Positions 24,120 to 35,000 of a stretch of DNA of 64,000 nucleotides are shown here, in pieces. The notes under the pieces were generated by a model. The model saw only the letters and a list, made by a program, of their open reading frames with translations, did no database searches and was not told the origin of the DNA. Position numbers and translations under genes: made by a program. Each line of letters starts with the position of its first letter. The stretch's first letter is position 1. This DNA comes from Sandaracinus amylolyticus (lineage in GTDB: Bacteria > Myxococcota_A > Polyangia > Polyangiales > Sandaracinaceae): positions 1,240,001 to 1,304,000 of the forward strand of contig NZ_CP070225.1 in NCBI RefSeq assembly GCF_021631985.1, written 5' to 3'.

Positions 24120-27100
24120 ATGACGACGACCCAGCCTCCGATCACGCCCTCGAGCCGTCCCGGCGGCGGTCTCTCGCCCGATCCCGTCGACGCGCGCGTC
24201 GCGATGCTCCGGGCAGAGCTCGAAGCGGCGACCGATCGCGCGCAGAAGGCCGCGATCCAGTACGAGCTCGGCCACGTCACGGAGGTCGAGCTCGGACAGG
24301 AAGCGCAGGCGGTCCGCGAGTACCTCGCCGCGTACAACCTCGATCCCTCGTTCGCGCCGCCGCTCGTCGCGCTGGTGCGGATCTTCGAGCGACGTCGCTC
24401 GTTCAAGAACCTCGCGCGGCTCTACGAGGCCGAGACGAAGAGCGCGGCGAGCGCGGAGGAGCGCGCGTCCTCGCTCGTCGATCGTGCGGTGCTCGCCGAG
24501 GATCAGCTCGGCTCGCCGGATGCGGCGCGCGCGCTCTACGAGCAGGCAATCGCGGAGCACCCCGAGGGCGCGGCGCTGCCCGCGCTCTTCCTCGAGCGTC
24601 TGTTGCTCGCGCGCGGTGAGCGCGACGCGGCGACCGACGTGATCGCGACGCGCGCGGCGCAGGTCGCGGATCCGACGCTCAAGGGGATGCTGCTGATCGA
24701 AGTGGCGCGCGGGCGCGAGGAGCGCGGCGACGTCGACGGAGCGCTCGAGGCGGCGCGTCAGGCGGCGACGCTGCCGAGCGCGCGCTTCCGCTTCCTCGAG
24801 CACGTCGAGCGCATCGCGCGGCGTCATGCGCGGGTGCCGGAGATCGTCGCGGCGCTCGAGGGGCGCGCGGCGCTCGCGGCGCGGGCGGCGCGCGGTGAGG
24901 ACGGCACCGTCGCTTCGGGGGTCGGGGGATCGGGCGCGTTCTCGATCAAGCGCTTCGCCGACGAGGCGCGCGCGGCGGGTGAAGCGGCGGCGCTCTATCG
25001 CGAGGCGGCGCGCATCCGGATGCTGCACCTCCGCTCGCAGGACGGCACCGGCGACGCGCAGGGCGCGCTCGCCGCGCTCGGCAAGGCGATCCTGCTGCGC
25101 TCGGGCGACCTCGCGCTGCATCGCGATCGCATGCTCGCGGCGGAGCTCGCGGGCGATCTCGTCACCGCGGCCGACGAGGCGCGACGGCTGCTCGCGGCGG
25201 GCGTCGAGGGACGACACGCCGCGCCGCTGCACTTCCGGGTCGCCGAGGAGGCGCAGGCGCGCGGCGAGACCGACGAGGCGCGCGCCGCGCTGGCGGCGGC
25301 GCTCGAGGCCGATCCGCGATCCGCGGTGGTCGCGGCGATGCTCGAGGACCTGAGCGTCGCGGGCGCGCAGGCGGGCGACGGGCGGCTCGAGGGCTGGGTC
25401 GCGCGGCTCGCGGCGCGGGCCGAGTCGAGCGAGGGCGCGCTGCGGGCGCGCATCGCGTGGCAGGGCGCGCATCTCGCGGCGACGCGCATCCACGACGCGG
25501 AGCACGCGCGCTCGCTCTACGCGCTGGCGCTCGCCGCGGCGGACGACGCCACGAAGGCGACGATCGCGCGCGAGTGGCTCGGCGCGAGCCTGCGCCTCGG
25601 GCACGCGGCCGGCGCGCGCGATGCGGCGACGGCGCTGCTCGATCAGACGACGATCGACGACGAGGAGCGCAGCGCGATCCTGCGCGACCTGCACGAGCTC
25701 GAGCGCATGGTGCTCGAGGACGACGCGGCGGCGGACGCGACGCTCGATCGTGCGCTCCAGACGAGCGCGGCGGCGTGGGCGCCCGACGCGGCGCGCGTGC
25801 TCGCGGCGATGCGCGGCGACGGCGCGCTGCTCGCGCGGGCGCATCGCAAGCTCGCGGAGCGCGCGAGCGATCCCGACGCGGCGGCGGCGCATCTGTGCGC
25901 GGCGGCGCGCGCGCTGGTGCGGGTCGCGGCGTCGCGCGAGGGTGGGCTCGAGGCGTCGCGCGCCGAGCTCGAGGACGCGGCGACGCTGCTCGCCGACGCG
26001 CTCCAGCGGGTGCCCGGGCATCGCTACGCGGTCGCGCTGCTCGAAGAGGTCTACCGGGCGCGCGGCGACGCCGACGCGGTGGTGAAGCTGCTGCGCGAGG
26101 CCGCGGAGGCCGATCGTGCGGGGCGCGCGATGGAGACGCAGCTGCTCCTCGCGGGCGCGGCGGCCGAGGCGGCGGGTGACCACGCGCTCGCGCGCCGCAC
26201 CTACGAGGAGGCCGCGGAGCGCGATCCCTCGGCGATCGGTCCGCTCTTCGCGCTGCGCCGGCTCGCCGAGCTGCGCGAGGACGACGCGCTCCTGCGGCTC
26301 GCGCTGGAGCGGCTCTCGGACGTCGAGGTGGGCGCGGGCGCGCCGGGGCGCGCGACGCTGGAGCTGGGCGAGCACCAGCAGCTCGTCGCGAAGCAGCCGA
26401 GCCTGGCCGAGCCTCCGCTGCGGCTCGCGCTCGGGGTCGCGGATCTCGCGGCGCCGGCGGCGCTCGATCTCGCGCTGATGGGCCCTTCGTCGCCGGCGTC
26501 GATGCTCGACGGAACGCGCGAGCTCGTCGCGCGCGCCGAGGGCGATGCGCGGCTGGCGTGGCGTCGCGAGCTCGGCGGTCTGCAGCTCGATCTGCTCGGC
26601 GAGAGCGCGGCGGCGGAGGCGATCGCGGACGAGATCCTCGCGACCTCGTCCGACGAGCCCTGGGCGCTGCTCGCGAAGCTGCGCGCGACGTCCAGCGATC
26701 CGGCGCGCGCGGCGGATCGCGCGGCGGCGCTGCTGGCGCTCGCGGACGCGACGAGCGACGCCGACGCGTCGGCGGATCTGGTGGTGCACGCGCTGCGCGT
26801 CGCGGCGCTCGCGGGCCAGGCCTCGGACGATGCGATCCTGCGCGCGGTCGAGCTCGAGGACGCGCGGCCCGGATCGTTCGCCGCGGCGACGCTCGGGCTC
26901 GAGGCGCTGAGCGAGGCCGACGATCCCGGCGAGCGCGCGGACGCGCTGGGGCGCTGGGCGGTGCACGCGTCGCCGGAGTCGGCGCGCGCGACCCACGCGG
27001 CGCGGGCACGGGCCCTCGGGGCGGCGGGGCGCGGCGCGGAGGCGACGGACGCGCTGCGCGAGGTGCTCGCGAGCGATCCCGACGACCTCGCGTCGTGGGA

Positions 27101-29030
27101 GGCGCTGCGCGTCGCGGCGCGCGATGCCGAGCGCTGGATGGACGTGGTCGAGGCGTGTGATCGCCTCGCGGCGCAGGTCGACGGAGAGCTGCGCGCGACG
27201 CTGCTCGAGGAGGCCGCCGCGGTCCTGATGGACCAGACGGATCCCGAGGACGCCGAGGCGCTGGTCCAGGCCGAGCGCCGCCTGCGCGAGGCGCTCGAGA
27301 TCGACGGCGGCCGCGCGATCGCGTACGGGCGCCTCCACGATCTGCTCGCGGAGCGCGGCGACGACGCCGGGCTGCTCGAGCTGGTCCAGGCGCGCGCCGA
27401 TCGCACCGACGAGCCCGAGCAGCTCGCGCCGCTGTTCTACGAGCTGGCGCGCCTGCATCGCGGCCTCGGTCGTCGCGACGATGCGCTGGTGTCGCTCGAC
27501 AACCTGCTGATGCTCGAGCCCGAGCACGTCGGCGGTCTCGCGCTGCTGGTCGAGCTGCACGTGCAGCGCGAGGCGTGGCCCGAGGCGGTGCAGGCGCTGC
27601 GCACGCTCGCCGGTGCGAGCGACGTCCCGGCGAGCCAGCGCCGCATCGCGCGCCTCGGCGCGGCGGACTTCCTCGACAAGAAGATGGGCCAGCCGCTCGC
27701 AGCGGCCGACGAGCTCGAGGCGATCGACGCGCTCGGCCTCGCCGACCGCGCGCTCTTCGAGCGCATCGCGGATCTCTGCGAGCGCGGCGGGCGCATCGAT
27801 CGTGCGGTGAGCGTGCTCGGGAAGGCCGCGGCGGCATCGCGCGAGCCGGCGCAGCGCGCGGCGGCGGAGCGTCGCGCGGCGCGTCTCTGGGACGAGCGGC
27901 TCGGCGACGAGGACCAGGCGATCGCCGCGTACCGTCGCGCGCTCGACGCGGTGCCGACCGACGTCGACGCGGGCGGGGCGCTCGCGGTGCTGCTCGACGG
28001 GCCGAGCCGGATCGCGCTCTCGACGTCGTTCGAGCGCTCGGTGCGCGAGCTGCTCGAAGCCGACCCGACCGAGCCCGAGGCGCTGCGCATGCTCGCGACC
28101 GCGGCGCGGTGGCGCGGCGACAAGGTGCTCGAGACCGCGGTGCTCGGCGCGCTCGTCGCGATCGACGCGGCGAACGAGGACGAGCGCGAGCAGCTCGGCG
28201 AGGACACCGAGGTGCTCCGCCGCGTGAAGCCGGGCGCGTCGAAGCTCGGCGAGGCGCGCCTCGCGGAGCTGATGGTCGCGGGCGTGAGCGGCCCGGCGAT
28301 GGAGCTCGCGCTGCTCGCGACCGAGACGCTGATCGAGATGGATCGGCTCGAGCCCTCGTCGTTCGGTATGGGCCGCGGCGAGCTGCTGCGTGACCCGGCG
28401 ACGTCGCCGGCCGCGCAGGAGGTGCTCGGCATCGCGATGCTGCTCGGCGCGCCCCTGGGCGACGTGTGGGCGGGCGGGCGCGATCCCCAGCTGCTCGCGA
28501 TGATCGCGAGCTACAAGGGCAAGCCCGCGTGGCTGCTCGGCGGAGGCGTGGGGCCGCCGCTGACCTCGCTGCGTCGCTACGAGATCGGGCGCTCCGCGAT
28601 CGCGCTGCGGCTCGGCCTCGGGCCCTTCGTGACGCGCAGCGCGGACGCGACGGCGACCGCGCTCTTCGCGATCGCGTCGGCGGCGGGCGCGCCGCTCCCG
28701 GTGGGCGAGGGGCGCGCGGGCATGGCGGACGCGACGCGCGCCGCGACCAAGGCGATGTCGCGCCGGGTGCGCAAGGCCGCGCCCGAGGTGATCGCGAAGA
28801 TCGGCGAGGGTGGACGGCCGGTGCTCGCGTTCGCGTCGGCGCTGCACGCGAGCTTCGCGCGCGTCGGGCTCATCGTCGCGGGCGACCTGCACGGCGTGCT
28901 CGCGCTCGTGCTCGGCCGCGCGCCGGAGCGCGACGCGGTGCGCGCCAACGCGTCGGCGCTCGATCTCCTCCGGTTCTGGATCTCGCCCGCGGCGATCACC
29001 GCGCGGCGCGAGCTGGGTCTCGCTTCATGA
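24120..29030 (+). CDS. Giant TPR-repeat protein (1636 residues)
   Basis: An almost entirely helical Ala/Glu/Arg/Leu-rich protein without signal peptide or membrane helix. Many degenerate tetratricopeptide repeats run from about residue 30 to 1400, e.g. AQAVREYLAAYNLDPSFAPP and ALREVLASDPDDLASWEALR with the usual small/Ala and Pro positions. Near residue 1400 the pattern changes to LGEARLAELMVAGVSGPAME and a non-repeat domain (about 1440-1636) containing ALRLGLGPFVTRSADATATA and LAFASALHASFARVGLIVAG. That domain has a counterpart at the end of the next protein. TPR arrays scaffold protein complexes; the partner is unknown. ATG 24120 is chosen over in-frame GTG 24090 because it follows a TATAGT promoter element. 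The stop overlaps the next start (ATGA). Confidence 0.85.
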   Translation: MTTTQPPITPSSRPGGGLSPDPVDARVAMLRAELEAATDRAQKAAIQYELGHVTEVELGQEAQAVREYLAAYNLDPSFAPPLVALVRIFERRRSFKNLARLYEAETKSAASAEERASSLVDRAVLAEDQLGSPDAARALYEQAIAEHPEGAALPALFLERLLLARGERDAATDVIATRAAQVADPTLKGMLLIEVARGREERGDVDGALEAARQAATLPSARFRFLEHVERIARRHARVPEIVAALEGRAALAARAARGEDGTVASGVGGSGAFSIKRFADEARAAGEAAALYREAARIRMLHLRSQDGTGDAQGALAALGKAILLRSGDLALHRDRMLAAELAGDLVTAADEARRLLAAGVEGRHAAPLHFRVAEEAQARGETDEARAALAAALEADPRSAVVAAMLEDLSVAGAQAGDGRLEGWVARLAARAESSEGALRARIAWQGAHLAATRIHDAEHARSLYALALAAADDATKATIAREWLGASLRLGHAAGARDAATALLDQTTIDDEERSAILRDLHELERMVLEDDAAADATLDRALQTSAAAWAPDAARVLAAMRGDGALLARAHRKLAERASDPDAAAAHLCAAARALVRVAASREGGLEASRAELEDAATLLADALQRVPGHRYAVALLEEVYRARGDADAVVKLLREAAEADRAGRAMETQLLLAGAAAEAAGDHALARRTYEEAAERDPSAIGPLFALRRLAELREDDALLRLALERLSDVEVGAGAPGRATLELGEHQQLVAKQPSLAEPPLRLALGVADLAAPAALDLALMGPSSPASMLDGTRELVARAEGDARLAWRRELGGLQLDLLGESAAAEAIADEILATSSDEPWALLAKLRATSSDPARAADRAAALLALADATSDADASADLVVHALRVAALAGQASDDAILRAVELEDARPGSFAAATLGLEALSEADDPGERADALGRWAVHASPESARATHAARARALGAAGRGAEATDALREVLASDPDDLASWEALRVAARDAERWMDVVEACDRLAAQVDGELRATLLEEAAAVLMDQTDPEDAEALVQAERRLREALEIDGGRAIAYGRLHDLLAERGDDAGLLELVQARADRTDEPEQLAPLFYELARLHRGLGRRDDALVSLDNLLMLEPEHVGGLALLVELHVQREAWPEAVQALRTLAGASDVPASQRRIARLGAADFLDKKMGQPLAAADELEAIDALGLADRALFERIADLCERGGRIDRAVSVLGKAAAASREPAQRAAAERRAARLWDERLGDEDQAIAAYRRALDAVPTDVDAGGALAVLLDGPSRIALSTSFERSVRELLEADPTEPEALRMLATAARWRGDKVLETAVLGALVAIDAANEDEREQLGEDTEVLRRVKPGASKLGEARLAELMVAGVSGPAMELALLATETLIEMDRLEPSSFGMGRGELLRDPATSPAAQEVLGIAMLLGAPLGDVWAGGRDPQLLAMIASYKGKPAWLLGGGVGPPLTSLRRYEIGRSAIALRLGLGPFVTRSADATATALFAIASAAGAPLPVGEGRAGMADATRAATKAMSRRVRKAAPEVIAKIGEGGRPVLAFASALHASFARVGLIVAGDLHGVLALVLGRAPERDAVRANASALDLLRFWISPAAITARRELGLAS

Positions 29031-32000
29031 GCGGCACGGACGACAAGCGCGGCGCCGATATCGACTTCGACTGGGACGACGCGCTCGCCGACTGGGAGCG
29101 CGATCTCGACGACAAGTCCGAGGCGCGCTCGGGCCCGATGCCGCAGAAGCCCGCGGCCCCGCCGGCGAAGGACAAGGAGCCCGCGCGCGCGCTCTACCGG
29201 CCGCCGGATCCCAGCGAGTTCAAGCGCCCGGTGCCGCGCGGCGCGCCGCCCGCTCGCCCCGAGCCGCCGAGGCCGGCGCCGCCTCCGCCGCGGGTGCAGG
29301 AGCCGGTGCTCCCGCCCGCCGAGGACGTGCACGTCTCGTTCGACGACGACGACGACGACGAGCACACGCGCATCGCGTCGATCCCGAAGGAGCTGATCGC
29401 GTCGCTGGTGACCGCGCGCGAGCGCGAGGAGCCCTCGTCGGAGCAGCACCGGCTGAGCACGCGCCCGCCGCCGCCGGGGATGGCGACCTCGGAGGACTCG
29501 GTCGTGGTGCCGCCCGCGGCGCCGCCGCCGATCGATCTCGACCTCGACGACATGCTCGACGGGCTCGACCAGGACACGCGCGCGTATCCGGTCGACGTGC
29601 CGCGCTTCGTGAGCCCGATCCGCGGCCGCACGTCGGCGCCGCCGGGGCCGGCGTCGGTGCCGCCGCCCCCGTCGGAGGCCCCGTCGCCGCCGCCGATGGG
29701 CACGCCGACGGCGAGGCCGGGCGCGCCCGACGAGGACGCGCTCGCGCTGGCGCTCTCGTCGGCGCCGCCGGCGGCGCGCACGCCGACGCCGGAGGGCGCG
29801 CCGACGTCGTCGTCGCCGCCCCGCAAGTCGTTGCTGCCGTCGCCCGGCGATCTCTCGTGGGAGGAGATGCCGGAGCCGGCGCGGCCGACGCGCGAGCCGC
29901 TCGCGCTCGGCGACGCCGAGGGCGGCTTCGAGGACGTCACGACGCTGCACGCGCCGGGCGCGCGTGCGATCGCGCCGCCGCCTCCGCCCGAGCCTCCGCC
30001 GGCGCCCGTCGCCGCGACGCCTCCGCCGCCTCCCTCGTCGGGCTCGGCCGCGGCAGCGGCCCTGCGCGCCGCGGTCGCGGCCCGCAATGCCGGGGGGCCT
30101 CGCCCCTCGTCGCCCGAGGGAGCGCCCGACGCGGGCACGTCGTCGTCGACGCCGCCGAAGATGCCCCCGCTGCCGCGCCCCGGCGCTGCGGCGGCCCCTG
30201 GCAAGCCCGTCGTGCCGCTGCCGCGCCCGGGAGGGCTGCCGCCGGTCCCGCGGCCGCCGGGCGCGCGGGTGAGCGTCCCGCAGCCGGGCGCCCCGCGGGT
30301 CCCGCCGCCCGGCGGTGTCGCGGCGCCGCGGCCCCCGGTGGTGCCGCGTCCCGGCGCCGAGCCCGCTGCGGCGCCGCCCGCGCCCGAGCCGCAGGAGCAG
30401 GTGCTCGCGACGCCGGTCGCTTCGCCCGACGCCCGCGCCGCGGCGCCCGCGCTCGACGTGGGCGCGCCGGCGAGCGACGTGGTGGAGGTCTCCACGGCGG
30501 AGCGCCCGACGCCTGCGCCCGGCGCGCCGGTCGCCGACGACGACTTCGCGTTCCTCGACGCGCTCGAGGCGCCGGCCCCGAAGCCGGCGCCGGCGCCCGA
30601 GCCGGCCGACGCGTTCGGCGGCCTGGTGCCGGTCGACGAGGAGAGCGACGAGGAGCCGAGCGTCGCCGAGGTCTCGATCCGCGTGAGCGAGCCCGACCTC
30701 GTGGTCGCTCCTGCACGCGACGACGACGACGAGCCCGAGGTCGCGACGGTCGCCGCGGACGACGACGAGCCGGTGATCGCGGCGAGCGCCGCCGTCGTGA
30801 TCGACGAGGACGAGCCGGAGGCGCGCGTCTCCGAGCCCGCGCCTGCTGTGGCGCCTGCGCCCACCGCGCGCGATCGTGGTGCCGCCGCGGCGCGCCGCAC
30901 CGTTCGCTCGCGCAAGCCGCGCGTCGAGGTGTTCCCGCTGGTCGGCCGCGGCGCGGACGCGCTCGGCGCGCGCCGCGATCTCCTCCTGCGTCTCGCCGAG
31001 GGCCGCACCGGCAGCGCGCGCGCGCGGCTGCTCCTCGCGGCCGCCGAGATCGATCACCAGCTCGGCCGCGCCGACGACGCGCGCGAGCACACGCTCCTCG
31101 CGCGCGAGGCCGATGCGACGGACCCCGTCGTGGTCCGGGCCGCGCGCCGTGACGCGCTCGGCCGCGGCGCGTACGACGAGGCGGCCGCGCTGCTCGAGGC
31201 CGAGATCGCGCTGCCGCTCTCGCCCGCGGAGCGCGTGGCGGCGCTGCTCACGCTCGCCGAGGTGCGTCTCCAGCAGCTCGGCGACGCGTCGGGCGCGGAG
31301 CGCGCGGCGCTCGATGCGCTCGAGCTCGCGCCGCGCTCGGTCGCCGCATCGCTCGTGCTCGCGAGCGCCCGCGCGGCCTCGGGCGCCGGCTCGTCCGCGG
31401 TCGAGGCGCTCTCGCGCGCCGCCGATGCGTGGAGCGATCCGCGCGCGCGTGCTGCGCTCCGCGTGAGCGTGGCGCGTGATGCCGAGCGCGCCGGCGATCG
31501 CGCGCGGGCCGCGACGCTCCACGCCGCGGCGCGTACCGACGATCCCCAGGCGCTCGACGCGGCGCTCGGTGTCGCGCGCACCGAAGCGGGCGCTCCGCAG
31601 GCCGACGCGCTCGAGGCGCTCGGGCGACCGCTGCCCGAGGGCGTGCTGCGCGACGCGCTGCTCCGCCGCGCGTCGCTCGCGCTGCTGACGTCGACGGTCC
31701 GCGAGACCCGCGACGAAGCGCGCACCAGCGCCGCGCGTCGCGCGCTCGCGATGCTCGAGGACGCGCGCGCGCTCCCGGCGCTGCGCACCCGCGCGGCCGC
31801 GGCGTCGTACGTCGGCGACATCGACGTCGAGCTCTCCACGCTCGAGGCGTGGGCAGGCGCGAGCGGAGGCACCGATCGCGCGCTCGCGATGGTGCGCCTC
31901 GCCGAGAAGCACGGCGCGACCGGCGATCTGCCGGCGGCCGATGCGACGCTGCACGCGGCGGCGCTCGCCGACGCGTCGCTCTCGACGATCCGCATCGTGC

Positions 32001-35000
32001 GCGAGGTGCTCGCGCGCCGCGCCGGAAATCGCGCGCTGCTCGTCGAGGCGGTCGAGTCCGCGGGCGCGCTCGCGGCGGCCGCGAAGCTCGCGATCGATCC
32101 CGCGTCGACCGCGCGCGAGCGCGAGCTCGTGGGCGAGGCACGGCGCGCCGACGAAGCGCCGCTCTGCGCGGAGGTGCTCTGGCTCGATCTCGCGGCCGGC
32201 GCCGCGGACGCGACCGAGGTCGCGGCGGCGCTCCGTCACGAGGTCGATCGCACGCCGCCCGAGCGCCGCACCGGCGCGCTGCTCGCGCTCGCGGATCGCG
32301 CGCTCGAGGAGGGCGATGCCGAGGCCGCCGAGCGCACGCTGCGCGAGGCGCGTGATCTCGCGCCGGGCGACGCGACGGTGCTGCGCCCGCTCGGGCGTCT
32401 CGCGGCCGCGCGCTCGCCGCGCGATGCGGCGGCGCTCTGGCTCGAGGAGGCGACCGCGGCGACCGGCGCGCGCGCCGCGTTCGCCGCGACGGCCGCGGGC
32501 CTGCTGCTCGAGGTCGCCGAGGGCGACGCGATCGGCGCGTACCGCCGCGCCCTCGACGCGATGCCGGGCTACGGGCCCGCGTTGTGGTCGCTCGAGCCGG
32601 TCGCGCGCGCGGCGGGCGACGCGATCACGCTCGTCGACGTGCACGAGCAGGCCGCCGACGGCGCGCTCACCGAGGTCGACGCGGCCGCGAGCCTGGTGCG
32701 CGCCGCGCTGCTGCGCGCGGAGTCGGACCCCGCGTCCGCCAGCGCGCTCCTCGCGCGTGCTCGCGAGAAGACCCCGCACGACGCGGTGCTCGTCGATCTC
32801 GTGCTGCGCCTCGGCGATGCGCTCACGCCCGACGAGCGCGCGCAGCTGACGCTCTCGCTCGCCGAGGGCGCGCCGCGCGAGCTCGCGCGCGCCATCGAGC
32901 TCTCCGCCGCGGCGTCGCTCGAGGACGCGGGCGAGCCGGGGCGCGCTGCCGAGATCTATCGCGCGCTCGCGGAGCGCCATCCCAACGATCCGCTGATCGC
33001 GCTGCCGCTCGATCGCGCCGAGCTCCACGCGGGCGACACGTCGCGCGTGGCGGAGCGTCGCTTCGCCGCGGTGCGCGACGCCGCGGACGACGCACTGCGC
33101 GTGCTCGCGCTCGAGCGGCTCGCGGAGCTCGATCTCGAGGAGCGCGACGACGCGGCGAGCGGTGTGCTCTCGCTCGTGTCGATCCTCGAGGTCTCGCCGG
33201 GTCACGTGCCGAGCCTGCGCACGCTCGAGCGCTACTACCTCGAGCAGGATCGTCGCGAGGATCTCGCGGGCATCGAGGAGCGCCTCGCGATGCACCTCGA
33301 GACCCCGGAGGACGCCGCGGTGCACCTGCGCCTCGCGGCGCGCCTCAAGCTCGCGGGCGAGGGTGTGCCGGGCGACGCGGCCGACGCGGTGCTCGTGTCC
33401 GCCGCGCCGCGGGTGCGCATGAACGGATGGCTCGCACGGCGCATCGCCGCGGCCGCGCGCGCGGCGGGCGCGACGGAGCTCGAGACCAGCACGACGTCGG
33501 AGATCGCGTCGCGTCTGCCGACCGCGCTCGCGCGCACCGCGGGCGCGATGCGGGTGTCCGATCTGCGCGCGGCCGCCGGCGATCTCACGGGCGCTGCGAG
33601 CGCGCTCGCAGCGGCGCTCGAGGCCTCGCAGGATCATCCGTTCGCGGCGGAGCGTCTCGCGCGCTTGCGCGAGGGCGCCGGTGACGCGCGCGGAGCGGCC
33701 GAGGCGCTCGCGGTCGCGGCGCGCGCGGCGCACGTGCCGGGTCGCGCGGCGTCGCTCTGGTACCGCGCCGGCGTGCTCTGGCAGGACACGATCGGCGACG
33801 AGGATCGCGCGCTCGAGGCGCTCACCGAGGCGAGCAAGATCGACGTCGGGCACCTCGACGTGTTCGATCGCCTGCGCAACCTGCTCGAGCTGCGCGAGGA
33901 CCACGCCGCGCTCTCCGAGCTCGTCGCGCGTCGCACCGCGGCGGGCGGTGGTGATCCCGCGCTGCTCGTCGAGCTCCACGCGCTCCAGGCGAAGCTCAAG
34001 GAGAAGCTCGGCGATCGCGAGGGCGCGCGCGAGGCGCTGCGTGCGGTGCTCGCGCTCTCGCCCGAGATGCTCGACGCGCTGCGACGCCTCGCCGAGCTCT
34101 GCCTGGAGGACGAGGACTATCGCAACGCCGCCGAGGCGCTGATCCGCATCGCGCGCATCCGCAAGGATCGCGAGGAGCTGCGCTGGGTCTTCTTCACGCT
34201 CGGCGAGATCTACGACCGGCACATCCCGGACGTGAAGCGCGCCGAGGCGGCGTACCGCCGCGTGCTCAAGCTCGCGCCCGACGACGTGACCGCGATGGAG
34301 CGCCTCGCCGCGCTCTTCCGGCGCGACAACCAGCTGCAAGCCGCGGCCGAGCAGCTCGGCGAGCTCTCGCGCGTCGAGCCCGATCCCGACCGCGCGCGCG
34401 GGCACCAGCTCGCGCTCGCGCAGGTGCTCGAGCAGATGGGCGATCCCCGCCGCGCCGAGCAGGTGCTCGAGACCGCGCGTCGCGCCGCGCCGACCGAGCT
34501 CGTCGCGCTCAAGGCGCTCGCCGACTTCTACACGCGACAGCGCGCGATGCCCGCGCACGCAATGCACCTCAACCGCGCGGTCGCGGACTTCCGCCATGCG
34601 CTCGGCAACGATCTCGCCGATGCCGCGGCGTGGCTGGGGCTGGTCGAGGTGCTCGGGTGGCGTGGTCGCGGCGATGCGGCGCGCGTCGCGGCGGGCGCGG
34701 CGTTCGCGCTCGGCGTGACCGACCTCGAGATCTCGCGGCTCGTCGATGCGCAGGGCGGCGTGCCCGGCCTCGGCGCGGCGGCGGCCGATGCCGCGCTCGA
34801 CGATCTGCTCGCGCCGCAGGGCCTGCCGGGCGCGCTGCGCGCGGTGATGCGCGCGGCGGGCCCGGTGCTCGAGAAGGTGCTGCCCTTCGACCCCCGCGCG
34901 TACCGTGCCGAGAAGCTCGGCGCGCGCGACGGAGCGATCCGCGCCGCGGCGGTCGACGTCGCGAAGTGGTTCGGCATCCCCGACGTCGAGATCTGGATCA

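Noticed and set aside
23994-28892. A 1600-codon open frame antisense to the first giant TPR gene (and a similar one at 28577-35569)
   Set aside because: Arginine-rich, low-complexity mirror of a GC3-biased gene; no domains, and the sense frame has coherent TPR repeats.
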